Source: Candidatus Methanomethylophilus sp. UBA78 (GTDB taxonomy: Archaea; Thermoplasmatota; Thermoplasmata; Methanomassiliicoccales; Methanomethylophilaceae). From it: DNA of 14,790 nt. The stretch is taken from positions 1 through 14,790 of the forward strand of contig DARY01000008.1 in assembly GCA_002503545.1 (NCBI GenBank). The letters are read 5' to 3'. The stretch's first letter is position 1, and every line of letters starts with the position of its first letter. The notes under the pieces were generated by a model, which saw nothing but the letters and a program-made list of their open reading frames with translations, ran no database searches and was not told the origin of the DNA. The translations under genes and the position numbers were made by a program. This document shows positions 1 through 6,856 of this stretch, piece after piece.

Positions 1-297
1 CTTCTCGACCTTCGGGGGGTGCGCCCTGCGTCCGGAGATGTTGTTGGGCGACTGGGTTGCCCTCCTTCCGTCGGCGAGCCTCTGTACGCGCGCTACTCCG
101 CGTCCCTTACCCCAGGTGCTGACGGAGTGCCTCATTCCGGACCTCTTGTTGGGTCCGTAGGGCTGCCTCGAGTTAGCCGCTGCGGCGAGGATCGCTTTCT
201 TTATGAGGTCGGGCCTGTACTCGGTTGCGAACGCAACGGGCACGTCGATGGTCCCTGCGACCTCTCCCTTCACGGAATAAACGTTAGTTGTGGCCAT
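1..297 (-). CDS. rpl4: 50S ribosomal protein L4 (archaeal uL4), N-terminal part, cut by the window edge
   Basis: Large-subunit protein uL4, which binds 23S rRNA and lines the exit tunnel with a long extension. The first 99 codons are visible, from ATG at 297-295 running off the left edge. The start reads MATTNVYSVKGEVAGTIDVP, and a later stretch, RQPYGPNKRSGMRHSVSTWG, is typical of archaeal and eukaryotic L4 rather than bacterial L4. The start lies 5 bp after the L3 stop on the same strand, so it is co-transcribed with L3 in the usual archaeal order L3-L4. The rest of the gene is outside the window. Identification rests on the recognisable N-terminal sequence and on gene order. Confidence 0.93.
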   Translation of the reverse strand, partial: MATTNVYSVKGEVAGTIDVPVAFATEYRPDLIKKAILAAAANSRQPYGPNKRSGMRHSVSTWGKGRGVARVQRLADGRRATQSPNNISGRRAHPPKVEK

Positions 298-302
298 TCA
301 AA

Positions 303-1304
303 TCACGCTCCCTGCTGGGACTGGGTCGAGACGTAGGTGATCTCGGCCGCGCTGGTGTCTGCCTTGGCGGGAACGCGGGTCGCGTCCCTGAATCTGATGA
401 GCCTCTTGGTGGGTCCGGGAACGGATCCGTGGACGAGCACGTAGGTGTTCCTGACCTCTCCGTAGTTGACGAAGCCTCCCTTGGGGTTGACCTCGTTTCC
501 GTCGGCTCCGACCCTCATGATCTTCTTGTTGAGTTCGGTCCTCTGGTGGTATCCGACCTGACCGGCCTGGGGGACGGTGCTCCTCACGTATCCGGGTCTC
601 TTGGGTCCGAGGTTGGCGATTCCGCGGCGGTGCTTGCTGTTCTTGTGGGACAGAAGCTTCACTCCCCACCTCTTGGTGACTCCCTGGAATCCCTTTCCGG
701 TGGTGATGGCGATGACGTCGACGAACGCTCCCTCGGGCGCGAAGTCGGTCATGCTGACCTCTTTGCCGAGGATGCCTTTGGCGTACTCTACCCTCTGTTT
801 CACGTTTCCGCCGCCGATCCTGAGCTCCATGAGGTCGGGGACCTTCTTGGGGACACCGGTGATCAGCTTGGGCTGGGTGTACGCGAGGACGCGGACGTCC
901 TCGATGTCCATGTTGTCGAACTTTCCGAAGTCGGGCTCTCCCCTCTTCGGGACGTTGACCCTCCTCTTCAGGAGGGGGTCCACATCTGCGTCTGCCGCCC
1001 AGACCTCGCCGGCGGTCTTGAGTCCGAGAATCGTGTTCTCGTAGAACCTGACGGCCGCGATCTTCATGGGCGGGACCTCGATAACTGTCACGGGCACCTG
1101 GACCTCCATTCCGGAGGTGGTGCTCTTCGCTCTCTTGTCGACCACGAACGCGTGGGTCATTCCGGCCTTGTATCCCGCGAATCCCTGGATTTTAGGGGCT
1201 CCGCTGATCTCGGGCCAGGAGTCTAACCTCGGCGTCTGCGACTTTGCTCTCTTCCTAGGGCCGTATGCCCTGGAACCCTTTGTTGGGCGTCTTGTTTGCG
1301 GCAT
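303..1304 (-). CDS. rpl3: 50S ribosomal protein L3 (archaeal uL3)
   Basis: Protein uL3 of the large subunit, an early assembly protein near the peptidyl transferase centre. The 333-residue length is normal for archaeal L3 and much longer than the roughly 210 residues of bacterial L3. Recognisable stretches include the basic N-terminus MPQTRRPTKGSRAYGPRKRA, the GFAGYKAGMTH motif, and the C-terminal half with GFQGVTKRWG, HRRGIANLGPKRPG and VPQAGQVGYHQRTELNKKI. It is the first gene of the S10-like operon and is followed 5 bp later by L4. The ATG at 1304-1302 has no good ribosome-binding site and no TATA box 25-30 bp upstream. The transcript may therefore start further upstream and carry a leader. 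The stop is TGA. Confidence 0.96.
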   Translation of the reverse strand: MPQTRRPTKGSRAYGPRKRAKSQTPRLDSWPEISGAPKIQGFAGYKAGMTHAFVVDKRAKSTTSGMEVQVPVTVIEVPPMKIAAVRFYENTILGLKTAGEVWAADADVDPLLKRRVNVPKRGEPDFGKFDNMDIEDVRVLAYTQPKLITGVPKKVPDLMELRIGGGNVKQRVEYAKGILGKEVSMTDFAPEGAFVDVIAITTGKGFQGVTKRWGVKLLSHKNSKHRRGIANLGPKRPGYVRSTVPQAGQVGYHQRTELNKKIMRVGADGNEVNPKGGFVNYGEVRNTYVLVHGSVPGPTKRLIRFRDATRVPAKADTSAAEITYVSTQSQQGA

Positions 1305-1567
1305 ATTTTACACATACCTGCGAGGGTATCTTCGCTAACCTCGCGCCATATCAGACGAACGCCTTCATGAACTGACCGTGACGCCGTATCCATCTCGAAA
1401 ACGTCGTTCTCGACATGAGTTGAACGTGGGGTGCAACCGCATTGCCCGATGCGTCTGGTCAGACACAGAGTATGTCCAATCTAGCGTTGAGTATAGCCAT
1501 CTTGTATAAAAAGATGCGCCTAACTTTATTATTATAATATAGATGGGAAGGGGTTTGGGGGCGGCGT
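1305..1567. other. 263-bp gene-free region upstream of L3
   Basis: No credible coding sequence is seen on either strand. The L3-proximal part is GC-balanced with small inverted repeats, such as GTCTGGTCAGAC at 1452-1463. The part next to the upstream gene (about 1501-1541) is strongly AT-rich and holds TATA-like sequences in both orientations. The simplest reading is the end of the transcript from the gene at 1568-1912 followed by the L3 operon promoter and an mRNA leader. I do not recognise a known structured RNA here. Confidence 0.5.
1504..1511 (-). promoter_or_regulatory. candidate TATA box for the L3-L4 operon
   Basis: The minus strand reads TTTTATAC. Transcription would start near 1480, giving an L3 leader of about 175 nt. 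The box sits inside a 6-bp inverted repeat (CATCTT at 1498-1503, AAGATG at 1511-1516). That repeat could instead be a hairpin ending the upstream transcript. A second AT-rich run at 1521-1541 is an alternative promoter. Confidence 0.4.
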
Positions 1568-1912
1568 TCAGAGCTCGCCTTTCTTGGCCTTCTGCTGGGC
1601 CCTCTTCATGCGGGCCTTGGCGTCGAATCCCGTGGCCTTCTCGAGGAACTCGTTGAGCTTCCTCTTGGAGTTCAGGATGTCGGCGTCGCTGAGGGACTTG
1701 ATGTCCTCGATGTTGGTGGTGGAGACGTCGATGACGGACTTGGAGACGATCCTGGCCTCGATCCTCGCCATGGCACCGTAGGAGGACACCATGACCTCCC
1801 CCTCCTTCTTCACGGAGCCGAAGACCTCCTCCATAATCATACCCAGATTGTCGCCTTCTATCTTGCCGAACCATCCTTTCTTGATGTCGAAATGGGTCAT
1901 TTCGCCTGTCAT
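1568..1912 (-). CDS. small conserved archaeal protein (DUF5611-like), function unknown
   Basis: A 114-residue soluble protein with no signal peptide or membrane segment. It begins MTGEMTHFDIKKGWFGKIEG and has a mixed alpha/beta N-terminal part followed by a charged helical tail rich in Lys, Ala and Glu (about residues 75-114), which could bind nucleic acid. It resembles small hypothetical proteins of Thermoplasmatota that I associate with DUF5611, but only from memory. The ATG at 1912-1910 is preceded by AGGTGAG at 1922-1916, a good match to the archaeal anti-Shine-Dalgarno, which overlaps the stop codon of the RaSEA gene. The two genes are 4 bp apart, so translation is probably coupled and the protein may act in or beside tRNA modification. 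A second in-frame ATG four codons later is a weaker alternative start. Confidence 0.7.
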   Translation of the reverse strand: MTGEMTHFDIKKGWFGKIEGDNLGMIMEEVFGSVKKEGEVMVSSYGAMARIEARIVSKSVIDVSTTNIEDIKSLSDADILNSKRKLNEFLEKATGFDAKARMKRAQQKAKKGEL

Positions 1913-1916
1913 TTTC

Positions 1917-2912
1917 TCACCTGATCATCAGATCGCTGTCGAACGCGCGTCCTATGTCGTCCGCGGTCCCCAGGAGCTTTTCCGACCGCATATAGCGCTC
2001 CCATGTAGATTTACATTCGCATTGCACGTCCAGATCCCTGGGGTCCTGGGAGAAGGAGAACCTCTCTATCGCCGCCAGGGCCTCCTGGTCGCATTTCCCG
2101 CAGTTGTGCACGCCTCTCTGGGACCCTCCGCCCGAGGGCGAGGATATGAGTCTGGCGTTGACAGTGCCAGACAGTCTTTTCATGACCTCTATGAGGGACC
2201 ATATCCAGGGGGACCTGAACTCCCCTCTCTTCCACAGCCTCTCGACGGCGGTCGCATGCTGGACGTTGAGGGGGTTTATCGAGATCTCGTCGGAGAAGGA
2301 GTCGGCGAAACGGGCAGACCTCACGGCGTCCTCTATCGCATCGGACTCGGTCAGGTACGGCGGCTTGAGCAGGAGGTAGGTCCTCACCCCTATGCCGTGT
2401 TCCTTCAGCAGCTCCCCGGCGGCCTTGCTCTGCGCCGCCGTGAAGCCCTTGTTGACGCTCGTCCTCAGGACCTCCTCGTCGGAGGACTCCATGCCGAGTG
2501 CCACCGTCAATGTGCCAGGCAGCGTGCTAACTAGGTCGGGGGTGAGGAACTCCGGTCTGCTCTCGACGAGTATCCTCCTGCATCCGGAGTACTCGCGGAA
2601 TATCCTGTCCCTGATGCTCAGGGGGATCTCCGAAGTGTCGAAGAAACTGCCCGAGGTGTATATCTTGACGAACGGCTCCCCCTTGTATTTGGAAAGTGCC
2701 AGATCGATCTGTTTGTTGAGGTCCTCCTCGGTTATGTCCGTCATGGACGCCGACCTGTAACCGCACATGGTGCACCCTCCGCTGCCGGCCTTGGCCCAGC
2801 AGCATCCGTTGGTGCGCATGATCAGGACCTGGACGTCGACCGTCCTGCCGTCCGCCATGTCCTTCTCCTTCCACGAAGCTTCGAGCTCGTAGGGAAGCCT
2901 TTCTCTGTTCAT
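1917..2912 (-). CDS. raSEA: archaeosine biosynthesis radical SAM protein RaSEA
   Basis: In the known pathway, ArcS attaches lysine to preQ0 at position 15 of tRNA and RaSEA then cleaves the lysine C-N bond by radical SAM chemistry to leave archaeosine. The 331-residue protein has the cluster-binding region GCCWAKAGSGGCTMCGYRS at about residues 36-54. Cys37, Cys47 and Cys50 form a CX9CX2C pattern like that of Elp3. Next come KIYTSGSFFD and LVESRPEF, typical of this family, and extra C-terminal cysteines in HNCGKCDQE and VQCECK. I chose the ATG at 2912-2910. An in-frame extension to 2975 would run through the TATA-like sequence at 2936-2944, which is correctly placed for a leaderless mRNA from 2912. 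The DUF5611-like gene follows 4 bp downstream. Confidence 0.88.
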   Translation of the reverse strand: MNRERLPYELEASWKEKDMADGRTVDVQVLIMRTNGCCWAKAGSGGCTMCGYRSASMTDITEEDLNKQIDLALSKYKGEPFVKIYTSGSFFDTSEIPLSIRDRIFREYSGCRRILVESRPEFLTPDLVSTLPGTLTVALGMESSDEEVLRTSVNKGFTAAQSKAAGELLKEHGIGVRTYLLLKPPYLTESDAIEDAVRSARFADSFSDEISINPLNVQHATAVERLWKRGEFRSPWIWSLIEVMKRLSGTVNARLISSPSGGGSQRGVHNCGKCDQEALAAIERFSFSQDPRDLDVQCECKSTWERYMRSEKLLGTADDIGRAFDSDLMIR

Positions 2913-2935
2913 CGCCCAACCCCACTGCGTCCCCC

Positions 2936-2944
2936 TAATTAATT
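2936..2944 (-). promoter_or_regulatory. TATA box for raSEA
   Basis: The AT-rich stretch TAATTAATT is centred about 28 bp upstream of the ATG at 2912. No ribosome-binding site lies between, which fits a leaderless transcript and settles the choice of start codon. Confidence 0.6.
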
Positions 2945-2957
2945 GTTGGTCCGGGCA

Positions 2958-2967
2958 CGCACGTGCG
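2958..2967. promoter_or_regulatory. 10-bp perfect palindrome between divergent promoters
   Basis: CGCACGTGCG is a perfect palindrome lying between the two TATA boxes of the raSEA and flavoprotein genes. It could be an operator shared by both, but a 10-bp GC palindrome can also arise by chance. Confidence 0.25.
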
Positions 2968-2975
2968 CGGGGCAA

Positions 2976-2987
2976 GTTTAATTAAAC
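2976..2987 (+). promoter_or_regulatory. TATA box for the flavoprotein-CDIN1 operon
   Basis: The perfect 12-bp palindrome GTTTAATTAAAC is centred about 40 bp upstream of the ATG at 3021. This predicts a leader of roughly 12 nt with a weak AGGT at 3010-3013 as ribosome-binding site. Being symmetric, it could also fire leftward. Confidence 0.55.
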
Positions 2988-3020
2988 ATGCCCTTATGAT
3001 GTTAAAAGTAGGTAAGCCAC

Positions 3021-4391
3021 ATGGCAAAGAAAATAATCGTCATCGGATCGGGGGCCGCAGGAATGTCGGCGGCATCCAGCGCTAGAAATGCGGATCCCGA
3101 GGCAGAAATCACTGTTTTCACTGAAGATACTGACGTAGCATACTCGCCCTGCATGATTCCCTGGGTACTGGAGGGGAAGTCCACCTGGGACGGCATGGTC
3201 ATGCACACTCCCGGCTGGTACGCCGAGAAGAGGAACATAAAGATACTGACCCAGACCAAGGTGGAGCACGCGGTGAACGACGTATCCAAGGACGGCAAGG
3301 CCGTCAGGAACGTGGTCGCCGGAGGGAAGACCTACGAATACGACTCCCTCATCCTGGCCACCGGAGGCAAGGTCTTCGTGCCGCCGATAGAGGGCACCGA
3401 CCTGCCCGGGGTGTTCATCGTCAGGACCGTCAACGACGGGAAGGCCATAGAGGCCTACCTGAAGAAATCCGAGAAAGTGGTCATCGCAGGAGCGGGAGTC
3501 ATCGGTCTGGAACTCGCCCTCGCCCTAGTCAACATCGGCAAGGACGTCACCGTCGTGGAGATGATGGACCAGGTCATACCGAGGATCGCCGACAAGGACA
3601 TGGCGGACACCGTGCAGGCCCACCTGGAGTCCGAGGGGGTCAAGTTCGTCATGAAGGCCCCCGTGCAGGCGGTGAAGGGGAACGGTAAGGTCGAGAGCGT
3701 CGAATCCCTCGGCAAGAGCTATCCCTGCGACATGGTCATCTTCGCCACGGGCGTGCGTGCGAACATCGACATCGCCAAGGAGCTGGGTCTCGACATCGGA
3801 CAGCTCGGGGCCATCGCCGTCGCACCGACCCTCCAGTGCTACAGGAGGGGAAGGCTCTGCCCGGACATATTCGCCTGCGGCGACGTCATACAGTGCCAGT
3901 CGGCCGTGTACAGCGGGCCTACGATGAGCCAGCTCGGATCCTCCGCCGTGAAGGAGGGCAGGGTCGCCGGCGCCAACGCGGCCGGGGAGAGGAACCAGTT
4001 CGGCCCGGTCGCATCCCCCTGGGTCTCCGTGGTAGGGGACCTGGAGATCGCCGGGACCGGGATGTCGCTCGGACTCGCATCCTGGTACGGCGTCGGGACG
4101 GTCGCCGGGAAGGCCACCGGACTCACACGTGCCAGATACTACCCCGGAGCCAAGGAGATGACCGTCAAGGTCATAGGCGACAGGGATACCCACCGCATAA
4201 TCGGTGCGCAGATCGTCGCCGGAGAGGACGCCACGGGACGCATAGACTGGATGACCTCCGCCATAATAAGCGGGGCCACCGCCGAGCAGTTCCTGGTCGA
4301 TGCGGAGAACGCATACTGTCCGCCCACCTCGCAGGTCAGGGACGTCGTCATAGCCGCCGTCGAAGACCTCGCGAAGAAACTCGGCCAGTGA
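3021..4391 (+). CDS. FAD/NAD(P)-dependent disulfide oxidoreductase (CoA-disulfide reductase/NADH oxidase family)
   Basis: A 456-residue flavoprotein of the pyridine nucleotide-disulfide oxidoreductase class. Residues 5-14 (IIVIGSGAAG) bind FAD. YSPCMIP carries a single Cys44 at the place of the redox cysteine of CoA-disulfide reductases and NADH oxidases/peroxidases. VIAGAGVIGLELA near residue 155 binds NAD(P)H, and DIFACGDV is the second FAD motif. The C-terminal dimerisation domain ends with AYCPPTSQVRDVV. The likely role is reduction of CoA disulfide, another small disulfide, polysulfide or oxygen. The exact substrate cannot be told from sequence. Unusual features are extra cysteines just before the second FAD motif (QCYRRGRLCPDIFACGD). 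It is the first gene of a two-gene unit, with the next ATG 6 bp after its TGA. Confidence 0.87.
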   Translation: MAKKIIVIGSGAAGMSAASSARNADPEAEITVFTEDTDVAYSPCMIPWVLEGKSTWDGMVMHTPGWYAEKRNIKILTQTKVEHAVNDVSKDGKAVRNVVAGGKTYEYDSLILATGGKVFVPPIEGTDLPGVFIVRTVNDGKAIEAYLKKSEKVVIAGAGVIGLELALALVNIGKDVTVVEMMDQVIPRIADKDMADTVQAHLESEGVKFVMKAPVQAVKGNGKVESVESLGKSYPCDMVIFATGVRANIDIAKELGLDIGQLGAIAVAPTLQCYRRGRLCPDIFACGDVIQCQSAVYSGPTMSQLGSSAVKEGRVAGANAAGERNQFGPVASPWVSVVGDLEIAGTGMSLGLASWYGVGTVAGKATGLTRARYYPGAKEMTVKVIGDRDTHRIIGAQIVAGEDATGRIDWMTSAIISGATAEQFLVDAENAYCPPTSQVRDVVIAAVEDLAKKLGQ

Positions 4392-4397
4392 TGCCCA

Positions 4398-5177
4398 ATG
4401 GAATACGGAGAGTACAAGAAGCTCTACGACGGACTCAACGGAACCGACGACATCCTGCGCTTCGCCGAGGAAGGCTACGACAGGCGCCTCCTGGAGACCC
4501 TCTACGTGCAGAAGGTCAACAGGATGGTGAAGAAGAGGTTCCATGCCGTCAAGTCCAAATCGCCCCAGATGCTGAAGGCGTGGAAGAGGGGCGAGACGAT
4601 ATGCCAGATCGCCGCAGACCACGACTTCCCGCCGATGCTCGTGGCCATGATGATATTCCTGCAGGACGGCTGCGGGAAGAAGGTGTTCTGGGAATACGTC
4701 CGCAACCCGGATCTCCTGGACAGCCCCGAGACGGCCGCCGAGCTGCGCGAAGCCACGGAGAAGGATTTGGCCTACTCCCCCGACGCCAACGAAAAGAACA
4801 AGGAGAGGGGCCAGTGGGGGGAGGGGCTGCTGTGGAAATGGCTGGACGAGCAGGGGGTCTCCTATCAGACCGAGGCCGACGAGCGCGAGGACGACAGCCA
4901 CACGGGGAAGACCCCCGACTGCCTCCTCGCCGAACCGATGATGTTCGAGGGGAAGAAGATCTACTGGATCGAGAGTAAGGCTTCCTTCGGGGACGCCGTG
5001 GAGTTCAGCTTCAACCTGAAGAAGCAGCTCATACCCTACACCGAGCTCTTCGGTCCGGGCATCGTCGTGTACTGGACGGGCCATCTGGACGGCCTGGAGT
5101 GCCCTCCCGGGATCATCCTGGAGGACATCGGGATACTGAAGAAGAAACTCGAGAAGACGGAAGACGGCCGGGACTGA
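4398..5177 (+). CDS. archaeal homologue of CDIN1/C15orf41 (TPD-motif protein), putative PD-(D/E)XK nuclease
   Basis: A 259-residue protein whose C-terminal half carries the hallmark motifs of the TPD family. These include GEGLLWKWL (from Gly141), KTPDCLLAEP (Thr172-Pro173-Asp174), WIESKASFGD (Glu192, Lys194) and LFGPGIVVYWTG. Asp174 and Glu192-x-Lys194 form a PD-(D/E)XK nuclease site. The N-terminal half (residues 1-125) is helical, and GETICQIAADHDFPPMLVAM looks like a helix-turn-helix. The human member, CDIN1/C15orf41, binds codanin-1 and is mutated in congenital dyserythropoietic anaemia type I. The archaeal substrate is unknown. The gene sits 6 bp behind the flavoprotein gene with no clear ribosome-binding site, so translation is probably coupled. 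Its stop codon lies in the loop of a terminator hairpin. Family assignment is firm; nuclease activity is inferred. Confidence 0.85.
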   Translation: MEYGEYKKLYDGLNGTDDILRFAEEGYDRRLLETLYVQKVNRMVKKRFHAVKSKSPQMLKAWKRGETICQIAADHDFPPMLVAMMIFLQDGCGKKVFWEYVRNPDLLDSPETAAELREATEKDLAYSPDANEKNKERGQWGEGLLWKWLDEQGVSYQTEADEREDDSHTGKTPDCLLAEPMMFEGKKIYWIESKASFGDAVEFSFNLKKQLIPYTELFGPGIVVYWTGHLDGLECPPGIILEDIGILKKKLEKTEDGRD

Positions 5178-5205
5178 CCCGGCCGCCCTCCCTGTCTCCG
5201 TCCTT
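5165..5205 (+). terminator. terminator of the flavoprotein-CDIN1 operon
   Basis: A perfect 8-bp stem (CGGCCGGG at 5165-5172, CCCGGCCG at 5178-5185) with loop ACTGA, which contains the stop codon. A pyrimidine-rich run follows up to the convergent mptA stop. Confidence 0.6.
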
Positions 5206-6111
5206 TCAGAGGGCGGGGACGTTCTGTGCGAACTCCTCTCTGAGCTCGCCCATCGTAGCGGTCCTTTCCGCATACGCGTTGTGCTTGTGAATCGATTCCT
5301 GGGAATCGCTGACCACCCTCACCTCGACATCGTCCGGGAGGTCGTGGTAGTTGTTCACGATGAGGGTCAGCCCGTTCCTGACCACGTCCTCCACGAACCT
5401 CGTGTTGGTGTGGGCGTTTATGACGACCCTGCCCTCGTCGTCCCTCTTCAGGAGCTCGAAGGTCGGGGTGGAGACGGATTTCTCCGCCAGGTCTATGAGG
5501 TCGTCGGCCTCCACGTCCTGGTCCTCGCCGGTGGTGACCGTTATGGAGCATACGTTCCTCTGGTTGTGGGACATCATGGGGAACCCGGGTTCCTCCACTC
5601 CGAGGAGTTCTCCGACCGTCTCCTGTGCGCAGGGGCAGGCCGTCATGCCGATGGCGTCCACTCCGATCGTCTTCCTTATCTCCCCTTCGCGGGTCCCGTG
5701 GGCCCCGGCGTGCAGGGTGTACATCTCGAGGGTGTCCCTTCCGGCAGGGGTCTTCCTGGGCCTGAAGTACTCCGCAGTCACGGTGACGTATGCGTTCTGT
5801 GCGTACTCGTGCTTCACGAAGAGCTTCCTGATCATGTCTGCGGCCATGTTCTCGAGGCCGGACACGGGCTTGGCGATGCTCTCCTCCGCGATCTCCCTGA
5901 GGACCTCCACATTCCTGGAGAGGTGGGATCCCCTCTGCGCCGCCGGGAGGTCGACGAAAATATCTACGGAGCAGTTGACAACGTTGCTCAGGGCGCTGTT
6001 TATGCCGGGCCTTGCGATGAGCACGGGTTTGCGTACGCCGGAGACTCCCACCTTTGTGAGTTTGAAACCGGTGGAACCCCTGCTGTACTGTACGTCACAC
6101 TTCAATGCCAT
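5206..6111 (-). CDS. mptA: GTP cyclohydrolase MptA (GTP cyclohydrolase IV)
   Basis: An Fe(II)-dependent GTP cyclohydrolase of the MptA/FolE2 (COG1469) family. MptA makes 7,8-dihydroneopterin 2',3'-cyclic phosphate, the first step toward methanopterin-type pterins. Relatives supply 7-deazaguanine synthesis. The 301 residues match the family length. Motifs are GMTACPCAQ (Cys159, Cys161), MMSHNQR (His182), AHTNTRFVED (His234) and SDSQESIHKHNAYAER near residue 268, where the metal-binding and catalytic residues of the family lie. ATG 6111-6109 sits about 28 bp downstream of a TATA box with no ribosome-binding site, so the mRNA is probably leaderless. It is a single gene, convergent with CDIN1 and divergent from rnhB. 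If the host is a Methanomassiliicoccales member, which lack the usual methanopterin C1 branch, archaeosine supply would be a reasonable role. Confidence 0.9.
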   Translation of the reverse strand: MALKCDVQYSRGSTGFKLTKVGVSGVRKPVLIARPGINSALSNVVNCSVDIFVDLPAAQRGSHLSRNVEVLREIAEESIAKPVSGLENMAADMIRKLFVKHEYAQNAYVTVTAEYFRPRKTPAGRDTLEMYTLHAGAHGTREGEIRKTIGVDAIGMTACPCAQETVGELLGVEEPGFPMMSHNQRNVCSITVTTGEDQDVEADDLIDLAEKSVSTPTFELLKRDDEGRVVINAHTNTRFVEDVVRNGLTLIVNNYHDLPDDVEVRVVSDSQESIHKHNAYAERTATMGELREEFAQNVPAL

Positions 6112-6135
6112 GCTTAACGTGTAGGAGAGGGACTA

Positions 6136-6143
6136 CTTAAAAT
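6136..6143 (-). promoter_or_regulatory. TATA box for mptA
   Basis: The minus strand reads ATTTTAAG, centred 28 bp upstream of the mptA ATG. This is leaderless spacing. Confidence 0.6.
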
Positions 6144-6199
6144 GTAGAGGATAACCAACAACTTAGTAGAGGTCCGAAACAAAATAATCGGAGAGGGCG

Positions 6200-6856
6200 A
6201 TGGGGCCCTCCATGATGTCATGCGGTGTTGACGAGGCCGGCAGAGGGCCGATGTTCGGACCCCTGGTCGTGGGCGCCGTCTTCTGCGAGGACGATTCGGT
6301 GCTCCGGGAAATCGGGGTCAGGGACTCCAAGATGCTCAGCCCGGCACGGCGCGAGCGCATGTACGACGAGATCGTCTCCGCGGCCGCGCACTGGTGCACG
6401 GTGCCCATCTCGGCCGAGGAGATCGATTCCCTCATGGCCTCCAAATCGCTCAACGCCATTGAGCTCGGCATGTTCGCGGAGGCCGTCTCGAGATACGATG
6501 CGGACGTCGTCTACGCAGACTGCCCGGACGTCAACACCGAACGTTTCGGCCGCACCATGGAGGCTATGCTAAACGGCCGCAGGGTGGTCGCCGCGCACAA
6601 GGCCGACGCCCTGTATCCGGTGGTATCTGCCGCATCCATAGTAGCCAAGGTGACGAGGGACCGCATGCTCGAAGACCTGGGCAGGGAGTTCGGCGTGGAC
6701 GTAGGGTCGGGATACCCGTCGGATGCCGTCACCGTCGCATTCATAGAAAAGTGGATTAAGGATAACGGATGTGCACCAAAACACACGCGGACGTCGTGGG
6801 AGCCCGTAAGGAAAATGCTTTCCGCCAGAAAAACCACGAGTCTAGACGAATGGTGA
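6200..6856 (+). CDS. rnhB: ribonuclease HII
   Basis: Cuts the RNA strand of RNA-DNA hybrids and removes single ribonucleotides from DNA. The 218 residues are a usual archaeal length. The catalytic acids can be placed: CGVDEAGRGP gives Asp11 and Glu12, VYADCPDVN gives Asp107, and KADALYPVVSAASIVAKV gives Asp136. GVRDSKMLSP near residue 39 is also conserved. The start at 6200 has GGAGAGGG (6190-6197) just upstream. ATGs at 6212 and 6215 are also possible, since a TATA-like AAAATAAT at 6181-6188 would place a leaderless start near them. The last codons overlap the start of the SCP2-domain gene, so the two are co-translated. The gene is divergent from mptA, sharing an 88-bp promoter region. Confidence 0.94.
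   Translation: MGPSMMSCGVDEAGRGPMFGPLVVGAVFCEDDSVLREIGVRDSKMLSPARRERMYDEIVSAAAHWCTVPISAEEIDSLMASKSLNAIELGMFAEAVSRYDADVVYADCPDVNTERFGRTMEAMLNGRRVVAAHKADALYPVVSAASIVAKVTRDRMLEDLGREFGVDVGSGYPSDAVTVAFIEKWIKDNGCAPKHTRTSWEPVRKMLSARKTTSLDEW

Noticed and set aside
288..1226. A 312-codon open frame on the plus strand
   Set aside because: It lies antisense to L3, with a Gly/Asp/Val-rich composition typical of a shadow frame.
1365..1874. A 169-codon minus-strand frame overlapping the DUF5611-like gene and the L3 leader
   Set aside because: The DUF5611-like frame has a strong ribosome-binding site and sensible composition. This one is a shifted shadow running into AT-rich non-coding DNA.
2913..2975. 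A 21-residue N-terminal extension of RaSEA
   Set aside because: It would contain the TATA-like sequence, and family similarity starts at the ATG at 2912.
3525..5273. A 582-codon open frame on the minus strand
   Set aside because: It runs antisense to the flavoprotein and CDIN1 genes, which are both recognised families. Its low-complexity composition is a by-product of GC-rich codon use.
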